64,000 nucleotides of DNA from Aquabacterium sp. J223 (GTDB lineage: Bacteria; Pseudomonadota; Gammaproteobacteria; Burkholderiales; Burkholderiaceae_C): assembly GCF_024666615.1 (NCBI RefSeq), contig NZ_CP088297.1, forward strand, positions 3,348,001 through 3,412,000, given 5' to 3'. Shown here one piece after another: positions 46,168-55,817 of the stretch. The notes beneath the pieces were generated by a model. The model made no database searches. It saw nothing but the letters and a program-made list of their open reading frames with translations, and was not told the origin of the DNA. Position 1 is the stretch's first letter, and each line of letters starts with the position of its first letter. The position numbers were made by a program, and so were the translations under genes.

Positions 46168-46608
46168 ATGGACCTGCAGCCCTCGACCCTGTGGTGGCTG
46201 GTCGCCGGCGTGCTGGTCGCCGCCGAACTGGCCTCCGGCACCTTCTACCTGCTGATGCTGGCGCTGGGCGCCGCGGCGGGCGCCCTCGCGGCGCACGCCG
46301 GGCTCGGCGTGACGGCGCAGTTGCTGCTGGGCGCGGCGGTGGCCGCCGGCGCGACCGGGCTCTGGCACCGGCAGCGCCGACGCGCGCCGCGCGACGCACG
46401 GCCCGAGGCCAACCGCGACCTGGTGCTGGACATCGGCGAGACGGTGAACGTGCCGCAGTGGGGCGCCGACGGCCAGGCCCAGGTGCACTACCGCGGCGCC
46501 GCTTGGCAGGCCCGCCACCAGGACGGCGCGCCGCCCCGGCCCGGCCTGCACACCATCGTCGCCGTCGAGGGCAACCGCCTCGTGCTCGCGCCCCGCGACC
46601 GGCCCTGA
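46168..46608 (+). CDS. NfeD-like membrane protein
   Basis: 146 residues: two or three N-terminal helices (LWWLVAGVLVAAELASGTFY, LMLALGAAAGALAA, LLLGAAVAAGATGLW) and a C-terminal OB-fold NfeD domain (LDIGETVNVPQWGADGQAQV, VHYRGAAWQARH). NfeD partners with stomatin/SPFH proteins, which follow here 42 bp away. Such pairs affect membrane microdomains and quality control. Confidence 0.87.
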   Translation: MDLQPSTLWWLVAGVLVAAELASGTFYLLMLALGAAAGALAAHAGLGVTAQLLLGAAVAAGATGLWHRQRRRAPRDARPEANRDLVLDIGETVNVPQWGADGQAQVHYRGAAWQARHQDGAPPRPGLHTIVAVEGNRLVLAPRDRP

Positions 46609-46650
46609 CGCCCCTCCACCGCCGTCCCCCTCGCCCACGGAGCCCGCCGC

Positions 46651-47577
46651 ATGGAAATCGCCCTCGTCCTGCTCGTCATCGCCGTCGTCTTCGTGGCCAA
46701 GACCTTCAAGATCGTGCCGCAGCAGCACGCCTGGGTGGTCGAACGGCTGGGCAAGTACGACCGCACGCTGGCACCCGGCCTCAAGCTCGTGGTGCCCTTC
46801 ATCGACCGGGTGGCCTACAAGCACTCGCTCAAGGAGATCCCGCTCGACGTGCCCAGCCAGGTCTGCATCACCCGCGACAACACCCAGCTCACGGTCGACG
46901 GCATCCTGTACTTCCAGGTCACCGACCCGATGCGCGCCAGCTACGGCTCCAGCGACTACGTCGGCGCCATCACCCAGCTGGCGCAGACCACGCTGCGCAG
47001 CGTGATCGGCAAGATGGAGCTGGACAAGACCTTCGAGGAGCGCGAGCTGATCAACGCCGCGGTGGTGAGCGCGCTCGACGAGGCCGCGCTGAACTGGGGC
47101 GTGAAGGTGCTGCGCTACGAGATCAAGGACCTGACGCCGCCGACCGAGATCCTGCGCGCCATGCAGGCGCAGATCACGGCCGAACGGGAGAAGCGTGCGC
47201 TCATCGCCGCCTCCGAAGGCCGCCGCCAGGAGCAGATCAACATCGCCACCGGCGAGCGCGAGGCCTTCATCGCGCGGTCCGAAGGCGAGAAGCAGTCGCA
47301 GATCAACAACGCCCAGGGCGAGGCGGCCGCCATCACCTCGGTGGCCGCCGCCACGGCGGACGCCATCCGCCAGATCGCCGCCGCCATCCGCGAGCCCGGA
47401 GGCGAGGCCGCGGTGCAGCTGAAGGTGGCCGAGCGCGCGGTCGACGCCTTCGCCCAGCTGGCGCAGAAGAACAACAGCCTCATCGTGCCGAGCAACCTGA
47501 GCGAGGTGTCGGCGCTGATCGGCAGCGCGATGGCGGTGATGAAGTCGGCCGCGGTGGAGCCGCCCCGGCCGCGCTGA
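46651..47577 (+). CDS. qmcA: SPFH/stomatin-like membrane protein (QmcA type)
   Basis: 308 residues. One N-terminal helix (IALVLLVIAVVFVAKTF) is followed by the SPFH domain (VPQQHAWVVERLGKYDRTLA, PSQVCITRDNTQLTVDGILY, ELDKTFEERELINAAVVSAL), and a long coiled coil from about residue 180 to 260. It has the size of E. coli QmcA (305), which also pairs with an NfeD protein. Inner-membrane oligomeric ring; substrate not known. Confidence 0.9.
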   Translation: MEIALVLLVIAVVFVAKTFKIVPQQHAWVVERLGKYDRTLAPGLKLVVPFIDRVAYKHSLKEIPLDVPSQVCITRDNTQLTVDGILYFQVTDPMRASYGSSDYVGAITQLAQTTLRSVIGKMELDKTFEERELINAAVVSALDEAALNWGVKVLRYEIKDLTPPTEILRAMQAQITAEREKRALIAASEGRRQEQINIATGEREAFIARSEGEKQSQINNAQGEAAAITSVAAATADAIRQIAAAIREPGGEAAVQLKVAERAVDAFAQLAQKNNSLIVPSNLSEVSALIGSAMAVMKSAAVEPPRPR

Positions 47578-47616
47578 CCCTGCGGCGCCGCCGGGCGCGC
47601 CCGTCGGGCGCGTCGC

Positions 47617-47622
47617 TAGAAT
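47617..47622 (+). promoter_or_regulatory. Possible -10 box of the tRNA-Ser gene
   Basis: TAGAAT, 17 bp before the first tRNA base, fits a sigma70 -10. No convincing -35 was found 17 bp upstream. Call rests on position and sequence only. Confidence 0.4.
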
Positions 47623-47639
47623 CCCGCCCTTCGTCCCGC

Positions 47640-47730
47640 GGAGGGATGGATGAGTGGTTTAAGTCGCACGCCTGGAAAGCGTGTGTGGGTGAACAGCCCA
47701 CCGCGGGTTCGAATCCCGCTCCCTCCGCCA
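47640..47730 (+). tRNA. tRNA-Ser (GGA)
   Basis: 91 nt including encoded CCA (47728-47730). The acceptor stem GGAGGGA (47640-47646) pairs with TCCCTCC (47720-47726). The anticodon arm CACGC-CTGGAAA-GCGTG gives GGA, serine codon UCC/UCU. The class II long variable arm TGTGGGTGAACAGCCCAC is present, and the T-arm is CGGGTTCGAATCCCG. A possible TAGAAT lies at 47617-47622. Confidence 0.96.
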
Positions 47731-47756
47731 GCGCCCCCCTCGGCCGTCGCCGCGCC

Positions 47757-48899
47757 TCAGCCGGCCTTCGGCTCGGCAAACGCCAGGGGTCGGCGCTCGA
47801 GAAGGCGCTGGTAGAGCGCGTTGTATTCGCTGGACAGGCGATCCGCGCTGAACACCGCTTCGACGCGGCGGCGGCCGGCCTGCGCAAAGCGATCCGCCTT
47901 GTCCGTGTCGGTGAGCAGTTCGACGATCGCCGCCGCCAGCGCGGCCGGATCGTCCGGCGGCACCAACGTGCCCGTCACCCCGTCGGCGACCACTTCCGGA
48001 ATGCCATCGACCCGCGAGCCGACCACCGGGCACCGGCTGGCCATGGCTTCGAGGAACACCAGGCCGAACGACTCGCGCCGCGACGGCAGCACGAACAGGT
48101 CGAACCGCCACATCAGCTCGGGCACGTCGGCACGCCAGCCGAGGAAGTCGACGTGCGGGGTCATCCCGAGCGCGCGGATGCGCTGCTCCATCCACGGCCT
48201 CAGTTCGCCCTCGCCGGCGATGGCGAACCGGACACCGGGCACCGCCTTCACGACGGCGGGCATGGCCTCGACGAGGCTGGCCAGCCCCTTGCGCGCTTCG
48301 AGCAGGCAGACGGTGCCCACCTCCGGGCGGCCGGCACCGCGGCCCGGACGGGGCTGCATCCCGCGGTCGGGGAAGTCCTCCAGCCGCAGCGCATGGTGGA
48401 TGACCTGCAGCTTCTGCGGCGCGCAGATGCCGCGCGACAACCACTGCCGCTCGACATGGGCCGAGACGGCGACGTAGGCGTCCGTCATGCCGTCCAACGC
48501 CCGCTCGATCCAGCGGTAGACGGTGCGCTCGAGGATGCTGTCGGGGTTGCGGTTGGCATAACCGTGCAGTTCGACGACCACCACCGGCACGCGAGCGAAC
48601 CAGGCCGCCACGCGCGCCAGCACGCCGGCCTCGGAGCCGTGCACATGCACGACGTCGTAGCGCTCGCGCTTCATCAGCCGCGTCAGCCGCACCACCGTCT
48701 GCAGGAACTGCAGCGGGCGAATGCCGCGCGACAGCGTCAACGGGTGCAGCCGGAAGCCGGCCGCGCCGAACGCGCTGTCCAGCGGATAGCCCAGGCCGAG
48801 CGCCACCTCCACCGCGTAGCGGCCCGGATCGAGCGCCTGCATGATGGACAGCAGCGAGGTGCCCAGCCCGCCGGCCGACGTGGTGGACACGTGCAGCAC
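47757..48899 (-). CDS. GT4 family glycosyltransferase (5' end uncertain)
   Basis: 380 residues from a GTG at 48899 (VLHVSTTSAGGLGTSL). Family features: the N-terminal VLHVSTTSAGGLG, DVVHVHGSEAGVLARV, and the GT4 donor motif RESFGLVFLEAMASRCPVVG. The preceding gene stops at 48945-48947 as TGATG, where an ATG would give MRHREPPP. That reading enters this frame only if one of the seven G at 48921-48927 (seven C on the coding strand) is removed. The likely native start is therefore 48945, and the current frame is probably broken. Confidence 0.8.
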   Translation of the reverse strand: MLHVSTTSAGGLGTSLLSIMQALDPGRYAVEVALGLGYPLDSAFGAAGFRLHPLTLSRGIRPLQFLQTVVRLTRLMKRERYDVVHVHGSEAGVLARVAAWFARVPVVVVELHGYANRNPDSILERTVYRWIERALDGMTDAYVAVSAHVERQWLSRGICAPQKLQVIHHALRLEDFPDRGMQPRPGRGAGRPEVGTVCLLEARKGLASLVEAMPAVVKAVPGVRFAIAGEGELRPWMEQRIRALGMTPHVDFLGWRADVPELMWRFDLFVLPSRRESFGLVFLEAMASRCPVVGSRVDGIPEVVADGVTGTLVPPDDPAALAAAIVELLTDTDKADRFAQAGRRRVEAVFSADRLSSEYNALYQRLLERRPLAFAEPKAG

Positions 48900-48944
48900 C
48901 CGCCGCCGGGGCGCTGGGGTGGGGGGGCGGTTCGCGGTGCCTCA

Positions 48945-50867
48945 TCACCGGTTCATGATCCGGACCAGCACCACCGAGTCGTCCTCCATCTCGAATTCGA
49001 GCCGGCGGTCGCGCAACCTGAGGGCGCGCTCGTCGGCCTTGAAGCCGAGTTCGGGCCACGCGTTGATCTCCTGTCCGACGGCCCACAGGCGCTCGCTGAT
49101 GAAGGCCTGCGACTCGTCCGCCAGGGCACGGACGGCGGTCCGGTCCTGCGGTGCACGGCCGGCCAGCGCGCGCTCTCGGTCGCGGCTGTTCATCACCTGC
49201 TTGAAGGCCTCGATCTGGTCGCCGCGGTAGCCGCGCTCCTCGAAGCGGCGCAGCAGCCCCTGTGGCAGGGACTGCTTTTCCTGCGCCAGCCGCTGCTGCA
49301 GGTGGCCGGTGATCCGCTCGCGAAGCGAAAAGGCGTTGGCGTGCCGGCTGTCGATGCGCCACAGCTCCGCCGACGACCCGTCGAAGCCGCTCAGCTCGAT
49401 CACCACCGAATGCGACCGGCCCCGCTGGGCGGCGCTGCGGCGGGCCAGCGGCACCACCTCGGCGGCGGCCTTGCCCAACGCCTGGCGCAGCGCCTCGTTG
49501 CCACGCACCTCGTCGGGGCTTGCCTCGCCGAAGGTCAGCCGCTCGAGCTGTCGGCCGTCCAGCGCGCGGCGCAGCTCGTCGAAGCCGGCGCCCGCGGCCA
49601 AGGCCTTGGCGACGAAGCTGCGCTGCAGCGCCTTCGGCTGTGGCGAGGAGGCGGCCACCACCAGCGCGACCTCGCCGGCCGAGGGCCGGCCGGCGATCAC
49701 CGCCACCAGCGGGTCGCTGCTGCGTGCGGCGACCCGCGCACCGCCCAGCCGGGACACGGCGTTGAAGGCCCAGAACGCCGGCTTGCGCACGAACTGGTTG
49801 GTGTAGACGCCGAAGCTGCCGATGAAGGGCTGGCCTTCCACCTCGCGCTGCTCGGTCAGCGAGGTGAAGGCCGCGCGGCCGATGCCGGCGGTGTCCATCG
49901 CCGCCAGCGACGCCACGATGTACGCCGCCAGGGCCGGCTGGTCGTGCTCGGGGCTCTGCGGCTGCGGCCAGGCGGACCAGCTCGACCATTCGCCGATGAA
50001 CAGTTCGGTGCGCTCCGGGTAGCCGGCGTCGCGCAGCCAGGCCCGCGCCTGCCGCGCGGCGAGGTCCCAGGCGAGCACGGCGTCGGTGCCGAACTGGTGC
50101 CAGATCAGGAAGTCGACGGGCAGCCGCTTCAACCCCAGGTCGGGCAGCGGCGTGTCGGCGCAGTAGCGCAGGAAGCGCGGGATCATCGGCGGCGCGCCCT
50201 CGCCGCCCTTGCCGTTGTACAGCGCGCTCACCGAGGGCCCGCCGACCCGCGCCTGCGCATCGGCCCGTCGCACGCCGCGCACGGTGTCGCGGTAGAAGTT
50301 GAAGAAGTCGGCCTCGCTGCCCTGCCACGCGGACTGGTCGGGTTCCCAGCCGATCTTGTAGTCCGGCGACCCGCCCAGGCCTTGCTTCAGCTCGGCCACC
50401 ACGGCGGTGACCAGGTCCGACCACGCGCCCCCGTCACGCGGCGCGACCACGCTGCCCTTGGGCACCACGTCGCCGGCGACGGCGTCGGTGGCGTTCGGGC
50501 GCGAGGACAGCCACAGCGGCAGGCGGGTGATGGCCAGCACCGGCGCGCCGCCGGCGGCACGAATGCGCCTGAGCATCGGCAACAGCGCGCGCGCGCGTCG
50601 CACGGCATCGGCGGCGTCGCTGGCCTGCTGGAACACCGGCCCGCCGATGTCGACCTCGACCACCCCCGGCCGCACCTGGTCCAGCCAGTCCTGCAGGGCT
50701 TCGGCGGGCGGCTCCGGCTTGAAGGTGAAGATGCCGGGGCGCATCACCGCGGGCATCGGCGAGCTGCGCTGGGCGTCCACCTCGATCTGCACCGCCGCGA
50801 TGGGGCCCGATGCCACGAGGCCGGCGAGCAGCATCAGCGCCGCAAGGCCGGATCGAAGGCGTTTCAT
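48945..50867 (-). CDS. Secreted GH39-like glycoside hydrolase
   Basis: 640 residues with a signal peptide (LAALMLLAGLVASGPIAA). Residues 30-330 look like a (beta/alpha)8 glycosidase: VVEVDIGGPVFQ, the acid/base region YKIGWEPDQSAWQGSEADFF, and the nucleophile region TELFIGEWSSWSAW. This is the plan of GH39 proteins, including PslG of Pseudomonas exopolysaccharide operons. The C-terminal 250 residues are helical and unassigned. Coupled to both neighbours (ATGA, TGATG). It probably trims or releases the operon's glycan; substrate unknown. Confidence 0.72.
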   Translation of the reverse strand: MKRLRSGLAALMLLAGLVASGPIAAVQIEVDAQRSSPMPAVMRPGIFTFKPEPPAEALQDWLDQVRPGVVEVDIGGPVFQQASDAADAVRRARALLPMLRRIRAAGGAPVLAITRLPLWLSSRPNATDAVAGDVVPKGSVVAPRDGGAWSDLVTAVVAELKQGLGGSPDYKIGWEPDQSAWQGSEADFFNFYRDTVRGVRRADAQARVGGPSVSALYNGKGGEGAPPMIPRFLRYCADTPLPDLGLKRLPVDFLIWHQFGTDAVLAWDLAARQARAWLRDAGYPERTELFIGEWSSWSAWPQPQSPEHDQPALAAYIVASLAAMDTAGIGRAAFTSLTEQREVEGQPFIGSFGVYTNQFVRKPAFWAFNAVSRLGGARVAARSSDPLVAVIAGRPSAGEVALVVAASSPQPKALQRSFVAKALAAGAGFDELRRALDGRQLERLTFGEASPDEVRGNEALRQALGKAAAEVVPLARRSAAQRGRSHSVVIELSGFDGSSAELWRIDSRHANAFSLRERITGHLQQRLAQEKQSLPQGLLRRFEERGYRGDQIEAFKQVMNSRDRERALAGRAPQDRTAVRALADESQAFISERLWAVGQEINAWPELGFKADERALRLRDRRLEFEMEDDSVVLVRIMNR

Positions 50868-52069
50868 GACGGCGTCGCCTGGCCGAGGCGGCCGGCCGCG
50901 CGGTCCCCGCCCCGTGCCGCGTGGAGGTAGACCGCATGCAGCGCCGCGGCGGCGCGCTTCCAGCTGAAGGCCGACGCGCGCTGCAGGCCGGCGGCTCGGC
51001 GGCGCGCCCGTTGCGCCTCGTCGAGGACGGCGCCGCGCATCGCGGCGGCCAGCGCCGCCGGCTCCGGCTCGGCGTACCAGGCCGCATCGCCGCCGACCTC
51101 CGGCAGCGAGGCCGAGGGCGCGGCGATCACCGGCGTGCCGCAGGCCATCGACTCCACCAGCGGCAGACCGAAGCTTTCGTACGACGACGGCAGCAGCGTC
51201 GCCACCGCCGCGCCGTACAGCATGGACAGGTGGCGCTTGTCGACATGGCCGAGAAAGCGCACCCGCCGTTCGAGCCCCAGCCGGCGCACCGCCGCCGGCA
51301 CCTGCGGGTAGCGCTCGTCGGGTGCGGCCGCGACGGCCAGCGTCACGTCGCCGGGCACGTCCGCCCGCGCCAGCGCCTGCACCACCGCCAGCAGGTTCTT
51401 GTGCGGCTTGAGCGTGCCGACGAAGAGGAGGTAGCGGCCTTCGAGGCCGAACTGCCGTGCCACCTCGGCCGCCGCGACGCCGGGTGGCGCGGGTCGGAAG
51501 ACGTCGGACGCGGCGTGGTGGATGACCTCCAGCCGGTGCCTCAGCGCGGGGCGGAAGGTGCCGAGCTGCCCCGCCAGGAATTCCGACACGCAGACAATGC
51601 GCTGCGCCCGCGCCAGCGCCAGGCGGGTCAGCGCCTCGTAGTAGGCCCGCTTGGCCCAGGTGCGCGGCGACGCCGCCTGCAGCGCCAGGTCGGGATGGCG
51701 GAAGTCGTGCAGGGTCACCACCAGGGGGATGCCGTTTCGCGGCAGCCAGGGGATGTTGATGTAGGGCGCGTGGAAGACGTGCACGCCCTGCAGCCGGGCC
51801 GCCCGCCCCAGCGCGAACGGGTCGTGCAGGCTGAACGGCGCGGCGGAGCACGGCACGAAACGCAGGTTGGGCGCCTGCAGCCGCTGCTGCAGCCGCGGGT
51901 CCTCGTAGGCGCGCAGCGTGCCGCACCCTTCGGCATTGCCGAACAGCACGAACTCGGTGTCCGGATGGTCGGCCGCCAGGTGGCGAACCGTCTCCTCGAT
52001 GTAGCGCCCGATGCCGGGCCAATGGGCCAGCCGGATGTCGAGGCCGACGCGCAGGCCCGGGCGGTTCAC
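50864..52069 (-). CDS. GT4 family glycosyltransferase
   Basis: 401 residues, GTG start overlapping the previous stop (GTGA). N-terminal VGLDIRLAHWPGIGRYIEET, VHVFHAPYINIPWLPRN, VVTLHDFRHP; the C-terminal GT4 donor site GTLKPHKNLLAVVQAL, SSYESFGLPLVESMACGTPV. These resemble mannosyl- or rhamnosyltransferases that extend a lipid-linked or surface glycan. Its stop overlaps the GH39-like gene start. Confidence 0.88.
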   Translation of the reverse strand: MNRPGLRVGLDIRLAHWPGIGRYIEETVRHLAADHPDTEFVLFGNAEGCGTLRAYEDPRLQQRLQAPNLRFVPCSAAPFSLHDPFALGRAARLQGVHVFHAPYINIPWLPRNGIPLVVTLHDFRHPDLALQAASPRTWAKRAYYEALTRLALARAQRIVCVSEFLAGQLGTFRPALRHRLEVIHHAASDVFRPAPPGVAAAEVARQFGLEGRYLLFVGTLKPHKNLLAVVQALARADVPGDVTLAVAAAPDERYPQVPAAVRRLGLERRVRFLGHVDKRHLSMLYGAAVATLLPSSYESFGLPLVESMACGTPVIAAPSASLPEVGGDAAWYAEPEPAALAAAMRGAVLDEAQRARRRAAGLQRASAFSWKRAAAALHAVYLHAARGGDRAAGRLGQATPS

Positions 52070-53301
52070 GCGCCGACCCCCGCGGGCACGGTCGCCGCGG
52101 CGGCGGGCGACAAGGTGCGATCGATGTGCGCCAGCATCAGCTGCGCCCGGGCCTGCCAGCTGTTGCCGCGCGCGGTCTCCAGCCGCCGCCGCACCGCCGC
52201 CTCGTCGTCCGCCGCATGCTCGGCCTCGATCGCGGCGACGAATTCGTCGACGCCGGCGGCCGTCGACACCGAGCCGCCATGCGACGACAGGTCGACGCCC
52301 GCAGACGCCACCACCGGCTTGCCCATCGCGGTGTACTCGTGCAGCTTGTTCGGGTTGACGAACTGGTTGAAGCGGGCGCCCTGCCGGTAGGGGATGACGC
52401 CCACGTCGACGCCGTCGAGCAGGCGGTGCAGGTCCGCCTCGTCGACCCAGCCGTGAAGCTGCACGTTCGGCAGCGTCCTCAGGCGGGCCAGCGGCCCGGC
52501 GGCGGCGCCGGGCTGCACCGGCCCGATGAGGCTGAACGTCCAGTCCGGTCGGCGCTCGGCCAGGCCGCACATCAGTTCGAGGTCGGTGTGCTCGTGGATC
52601 GTCCCCAGGTAGCCGACCGTCAGCGGCCCGTCGCGCGGCGCCGCGACGCGGCGCAGGCTCTGCTCGCCGACCGGCGCGAAAAAGTCGAGGTCGGCCCCGT
52701 TGTACGTCAGGGCCACGTTGGGATGCGACGCACGCCGTGCCTCGTACAGCGGCCGGGAGGTGGTGAACACCAGGCCGCAGCGCGCCATCAGCCGCTGCTC
52801 CAGGCCGATCAGCCGCTGTCGCGCCGGCCGCGACAGGCCGGGCACGTCGGAGTGCTCGTCGTAGCACTCGTACAGGGCCAGCGCTTCGCCCAGCCGGCCG
52901 GCGTAGTGGTGCTGCGTCGGGAACTGGTACCAGCCGACCCAGGGCCCCTCCAGCCCGAGGTGGCGGCGGGCCGCGCGCAGCTGACCGCCCAGCCAGCGGC
53001 GGTTGAGCAGCGGCGCCCCGGGCAGCAGGGCGGACAGCTTGTCGTGCAGCACCACGCCGGCATCGAGCAGCCACAGGTTGTCGGCCACCGGGCGCAGGCG
53101 CGGTGCGGCGGCGCCAGACTGGCGCCAGGCCTGCCAGCGTTGCGGCCGGTGCCAGCGCGCCGTGGCCAGGCACACCGGGTTGTCGACCACGATGGCCGGC
53201 CCGCGGTCGCGGGTGGCCGCGGCCACGGCCCGCAGCAGCCCCGGCCGGTGGTACCGGGACCATTCCGACGACAGGAAGAACACGACCCCCGGCGCGGTCA
53301 T
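52066..53301 (-). CDS. GT4-fold glycosyltransferase
   Basis: 411 residues. N-terminal acceptor domain (VVFFLSSEWSRYHRPGLLRA, LLDAGVVLHDKLSALLP); Rossmann donor domain LTVGYLGTIHEHTDLELMCG, GWVDEADLHRLLDGVDVGVIPYR, and FVNPNKLHEYTAMGKPVVAS. Similar proteins are seen in exopolysaccharide clusters of Proteobacteria. Coupled to flanking genes by ATGA and GTGA. Confidence 0.85.
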   Translation of the reverse strand: MTAPGVVFFLSSEWSRYHRPGLLRAVAAATRDRGPAIVVDNPVCLATARWHRPQRWQAWRQSGAAAPRLRPVADNLWLLDAGVVLHDKLSALLPGAPLLNRRWLGGQLRAARRHLGLEGPWVGWYQFPTQHHYAGRLGEALALYECYDEHSDVPGLSRPARQRLIGLEQRLMARCGLVFTTSRPLYEARRASHPNVALTYNGADLDFFAPVGEQSLRRVAAPRDGPLTVGYLGTIHEHTDLELMCGLAERRPDWTFSLIGPVQPGAAAGPLARLRTLPNVQLHGWVDEADLHRLLDGVDVGVIPYRQGARFNQFVNPNKLHEYTAMGKPVVASAGVDLSSHGGSVSTAAGVDEFVAAIEAEHAADDEAAVRRRLETARGNSWQARAQLMLAHIDRTLSPAAAATVPAGVGA

Positions 53302-54584
53302 ACCGGCTGCTCCCGGGGGTGCCGCCCCTGCACGGCCGCCGCCACCGCCAGCTCGCGCGCGGTCAGCGTCGACCACAGGTAGGCCGGGGCGCTGTGCCGG
53401 GCCTGCGAACGACAGCGCTGCAGCAGCGCGTCGTCGTTCGCCAGCCGCAGGATGGCCTGCGCGATGGCGGCCGGTTCGCAGGCCACGGCGACGCCGCAGC
53501 CGTGGCGCGCGAGGATGTCCTCGGTCTCGGTGTCGAGGGTGCCGATCACCGCCAGGCCGGCCGCCATGTACTCGATCACCTTCAACGGGAAGGCGTACCG
53601 GCGGTAGGGCTCGTCGCGGAAATGCGCGAGGCCCACGTCGGCCTGGCCCAGCCACTCGCCGATGCGTTCGTTGGGCACGCGGCCGACGAACTCGACCACC
53701 GCGCCGAGCCCCAGCGCCGCCACCCGGTCGCGCAGGCCCTGCACGTACGGCGGCGAGCCGTCGCCGACGATCCACACGCGCAGCGACAGGCCCTCGGCCA
53801 ACACCGCCGGCAGGCCGTCCAGCATCACGTCGAGCCCGCTCCACGGCACCAGGTTGCCGACGTAGACCAGGGTGAACGGCTGCGGCGGCGGCTCCACCCC
53901 TCGGGGCGGCAAGAGGCTGCGCGCGGGCACGCCGTTGGGGACCACGGTCACGTCGCGCCCGGTCTGGGCCTGGCGCAGCGCCGCCAGGCGATGGCCGACC
54001 GACACCACCGCATCGGCCCGGCGCATCATCGCGCGCTCGAGGAACACCGCCCAGCGCTGCCGGGTGCGGTTGCGCAGGATGGCCGGCTCGTAGTCCTGGT
54101 CGTCGTAGACCAGCAGCCCCACACGCCCGAGGCGGCGCAGCCACCAGCCGACACAGGCCGCCCACGGCCCATAGGCGATGCACAGGTCGAACCGGCCGCG
54201 GCGCAGCGCATGGACCAGGAAGGCCGGCACGATGGTGAGGTCGCGCAGGACGCCGAGGGGCGAGAGCCAGCGGACCACGAGGCGCCGCATCGACGGCGCA
54301 CCGCCGTCGCCCTTCCCCGTCGCAAGGTTGGTCTCGAGCCCGGTGCAGGGGTTCAACGGCGGATCGATGCGCACCACCCGGCCGTCGTCGCTGTGCGCCA
54401 CCCGCCAGCTCAGCGAATCGCGCAGCACCGCGCCCGGTGAGCGCGCGGTGTTCTGCGCCAGGGTCAACGACAGGGTCTCGTGTCCCAAGGCCCTGCACTC
54501 GTCGGCCATGTTCTGTTCACGCGTGTTGGGCACGGTGCGCCGGTCGAGCGGCGAGACGAACAGGATGCGGAGGCCGCCGGTCAT
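53298..54584 (-). CDS. GT4 family glycosyltransferase
   Basis: 428 residues. Starts RILFVSPLDRRTVPNTREQ, central FDLCIAYGPWAACVGWWLRR, GLLVYDDQDYEPAILRNRTR, donor domain TLVYVGNLVPWSGLDVMLDG and DVGLAHFRDEPYRRYAFPLK with EYMAAGLAVIGT. The layout is that of a cytosolic transferase acting on a lipid acceptor. ATGA overlap on both sides. Confidence 0.85.
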   Translation of the reverse strand: MTGGLRILFVSPLDRRTVPNTREQNMADECRALGHETLSLTLAQNTARSPGAVLRDSLSWRVAHSDDGRVVRIDPPLNPCTGLETNLATGKGDGGAPSMRRLVVRWLSPLGVLRDLTIVPAFLVHALRRGRFDLCIAYGPWAACVGWWLRRLGRVGLLVYDDQDYEPAILRNRTRQRWAVFLERAMMRRADAVVSVGHRLAALRQAQTGRDVTVVPNGVPARSLLPPRGVEPPPQPFTLVYVGNLVPWSGLDVMLDGLPAVLAEGLSLRVWIVGDGSPPYVQGLRDRVAALGLGAVVEFVGRVPNERIGEWLGQADVGLAHFRDEPYRRYAFPLKVIEYMAAGLAVIGTLDTETEDILARHGCGVAVACEPAAIAQAILRLANDDALLQRCRSQARHSAPAYLWSTLTARELAVAAAVQGRHPREQPV

Positions 54585-55817
54585 GGTCGCGCGGCCCGGG
54601 TGTCCGTCGGCCGTGGCGGTGACACCCGGTCGGCGGGACGGCCATGGGCGTCGATGGTGCGTTCGAGCAGCCGTTGCAGGCGTTGCAGGTGCAGGGCCGG
54701 CGAGAACTCGCGCAGCGCCAGCGCCCGGCCGCGCTCGCCCAGCGCGGCGGCGACCGACGGCTGCATGAGCAGCGGGTCGATGGCGCCGGCCAGCGACCGC
54801 GCATCGCCCCAAGCGGCCACCACGCCGTTGACGCCATCGCGCAGCCACTCCGCCATGCCGCCGGACAGGAAGCCGGCGACGGGCCGCGCGCTGCGCATCG
54901 CCTCCAGTCCGACGAGGCCGAACGACTCGGGGATGAGCGACGGCATGACCACCGCCGTCGCCTGCCCGTACTGTTCCGCCATGGCGTGCGGCGGCAACGC
55001 CCCCAGCCAGCGGACCCGTTCGCCGAGGCCGAGGCGGTGCGCCTGCGCCTGCAGCGCCTCGCGCGAGGGTCCGTCGCCGGCCACGTGCAGGTGCCAGTGG
55101 GCGGCGTGCAGGTGGGGCAGCGCGTCGATCAGCACCTGAAGCCCCTTCTCCGGCACCAGGCGGCCGGCGAAGAACAGGCGGCCCGGCACCGGGGGCGGCA
55201 CGGGCGCGTCGGCGGGCCCGATGAAGTGCGGCACCACCGCGACGGCGCCGGCGTCGGCGACGCCGTGCAGCTGCAGCAGTTCGGCCAGGTAGCGGCTGGG
55301 CACGATCCACTGCGGCACCGAGCGCATGGCCCGGACCTGCAGCGTCCGCATCAGCAGGCCGTGCGCGTCGGACGCCCAGCGTCCCTGCTCCCCCGGGCGC
55401 CAGCAGCCGCCCGTCACGCAGCCCACGCCCTGCGCCCGGTGACAGGCCCGGCCGTCCCGGTCGAGCCGGGTCAGGCGCGGGCACAGCGGCGTCACGTCGT
55501 GCAGCAGGTAGGCCAGCGGCACGGCTCGACGACAGGCCCTGCAACGCCGAGGGGCCGAGGGCGTAGTACACCGAGTGCAGCAGCACGGCGTCCGGTCGTT
55601 CGGCCGCGAGCATCACCTTCAACTGCGCCAGCGCCTGTCGGCCCAGCCGACGTCCGCTGGACGGCAGATGAAGCGCGTCGATCTGCGGCTGCGCCGTGCA
55701 GATCAGCTCGCGGACCTGCCAGCCGGCGCTGCGCAACAGGGCGTTCTGCGCCGCGATGAACGCGCTCATGCCGCCGACCTCGTCGCGCGCCTTGTCGTGC
55801 ACCACCAGCAGTTTCAT
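54581..55817 (-). pseudogene. GT4 glycosyltransferase, frame broken by one base
   Basis: The N-terminus MKLLVVHDKARDEVGGMSAF begins at 55817. The body continues in another frame as VPLAYLLHDVTPLCPRLTRL, then SRYLAELLQLHGV, GRLFFAGRLVPEKGLQVLID and PSLIPESFGLVGLEAMRSAR. Removing one of three C at 55537-55539 (GGG on the coding strand) gives a natural join, SALQACRRAVPLAYLL. The enzyme would then be 411 residues. Gene couplings (ATGA at both ends) suggest it is meant to be functional; sequencing error is the simplest explanation. Confidence 0.8.

Noticed and set aside
47640-47760. Island integrated at tRNA-Ser
   Set aside because: No integrase and no second copy of the tRNA 3' end were seen in the window; kept only as a remark.
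46191-50930. A 1579-residue plus-strand frame spanning NfeD, SPFH, the tRNA and part of the glycan operon
   Set aside because: It runs through a tRNA gene and is out of frame with all recognised genes.
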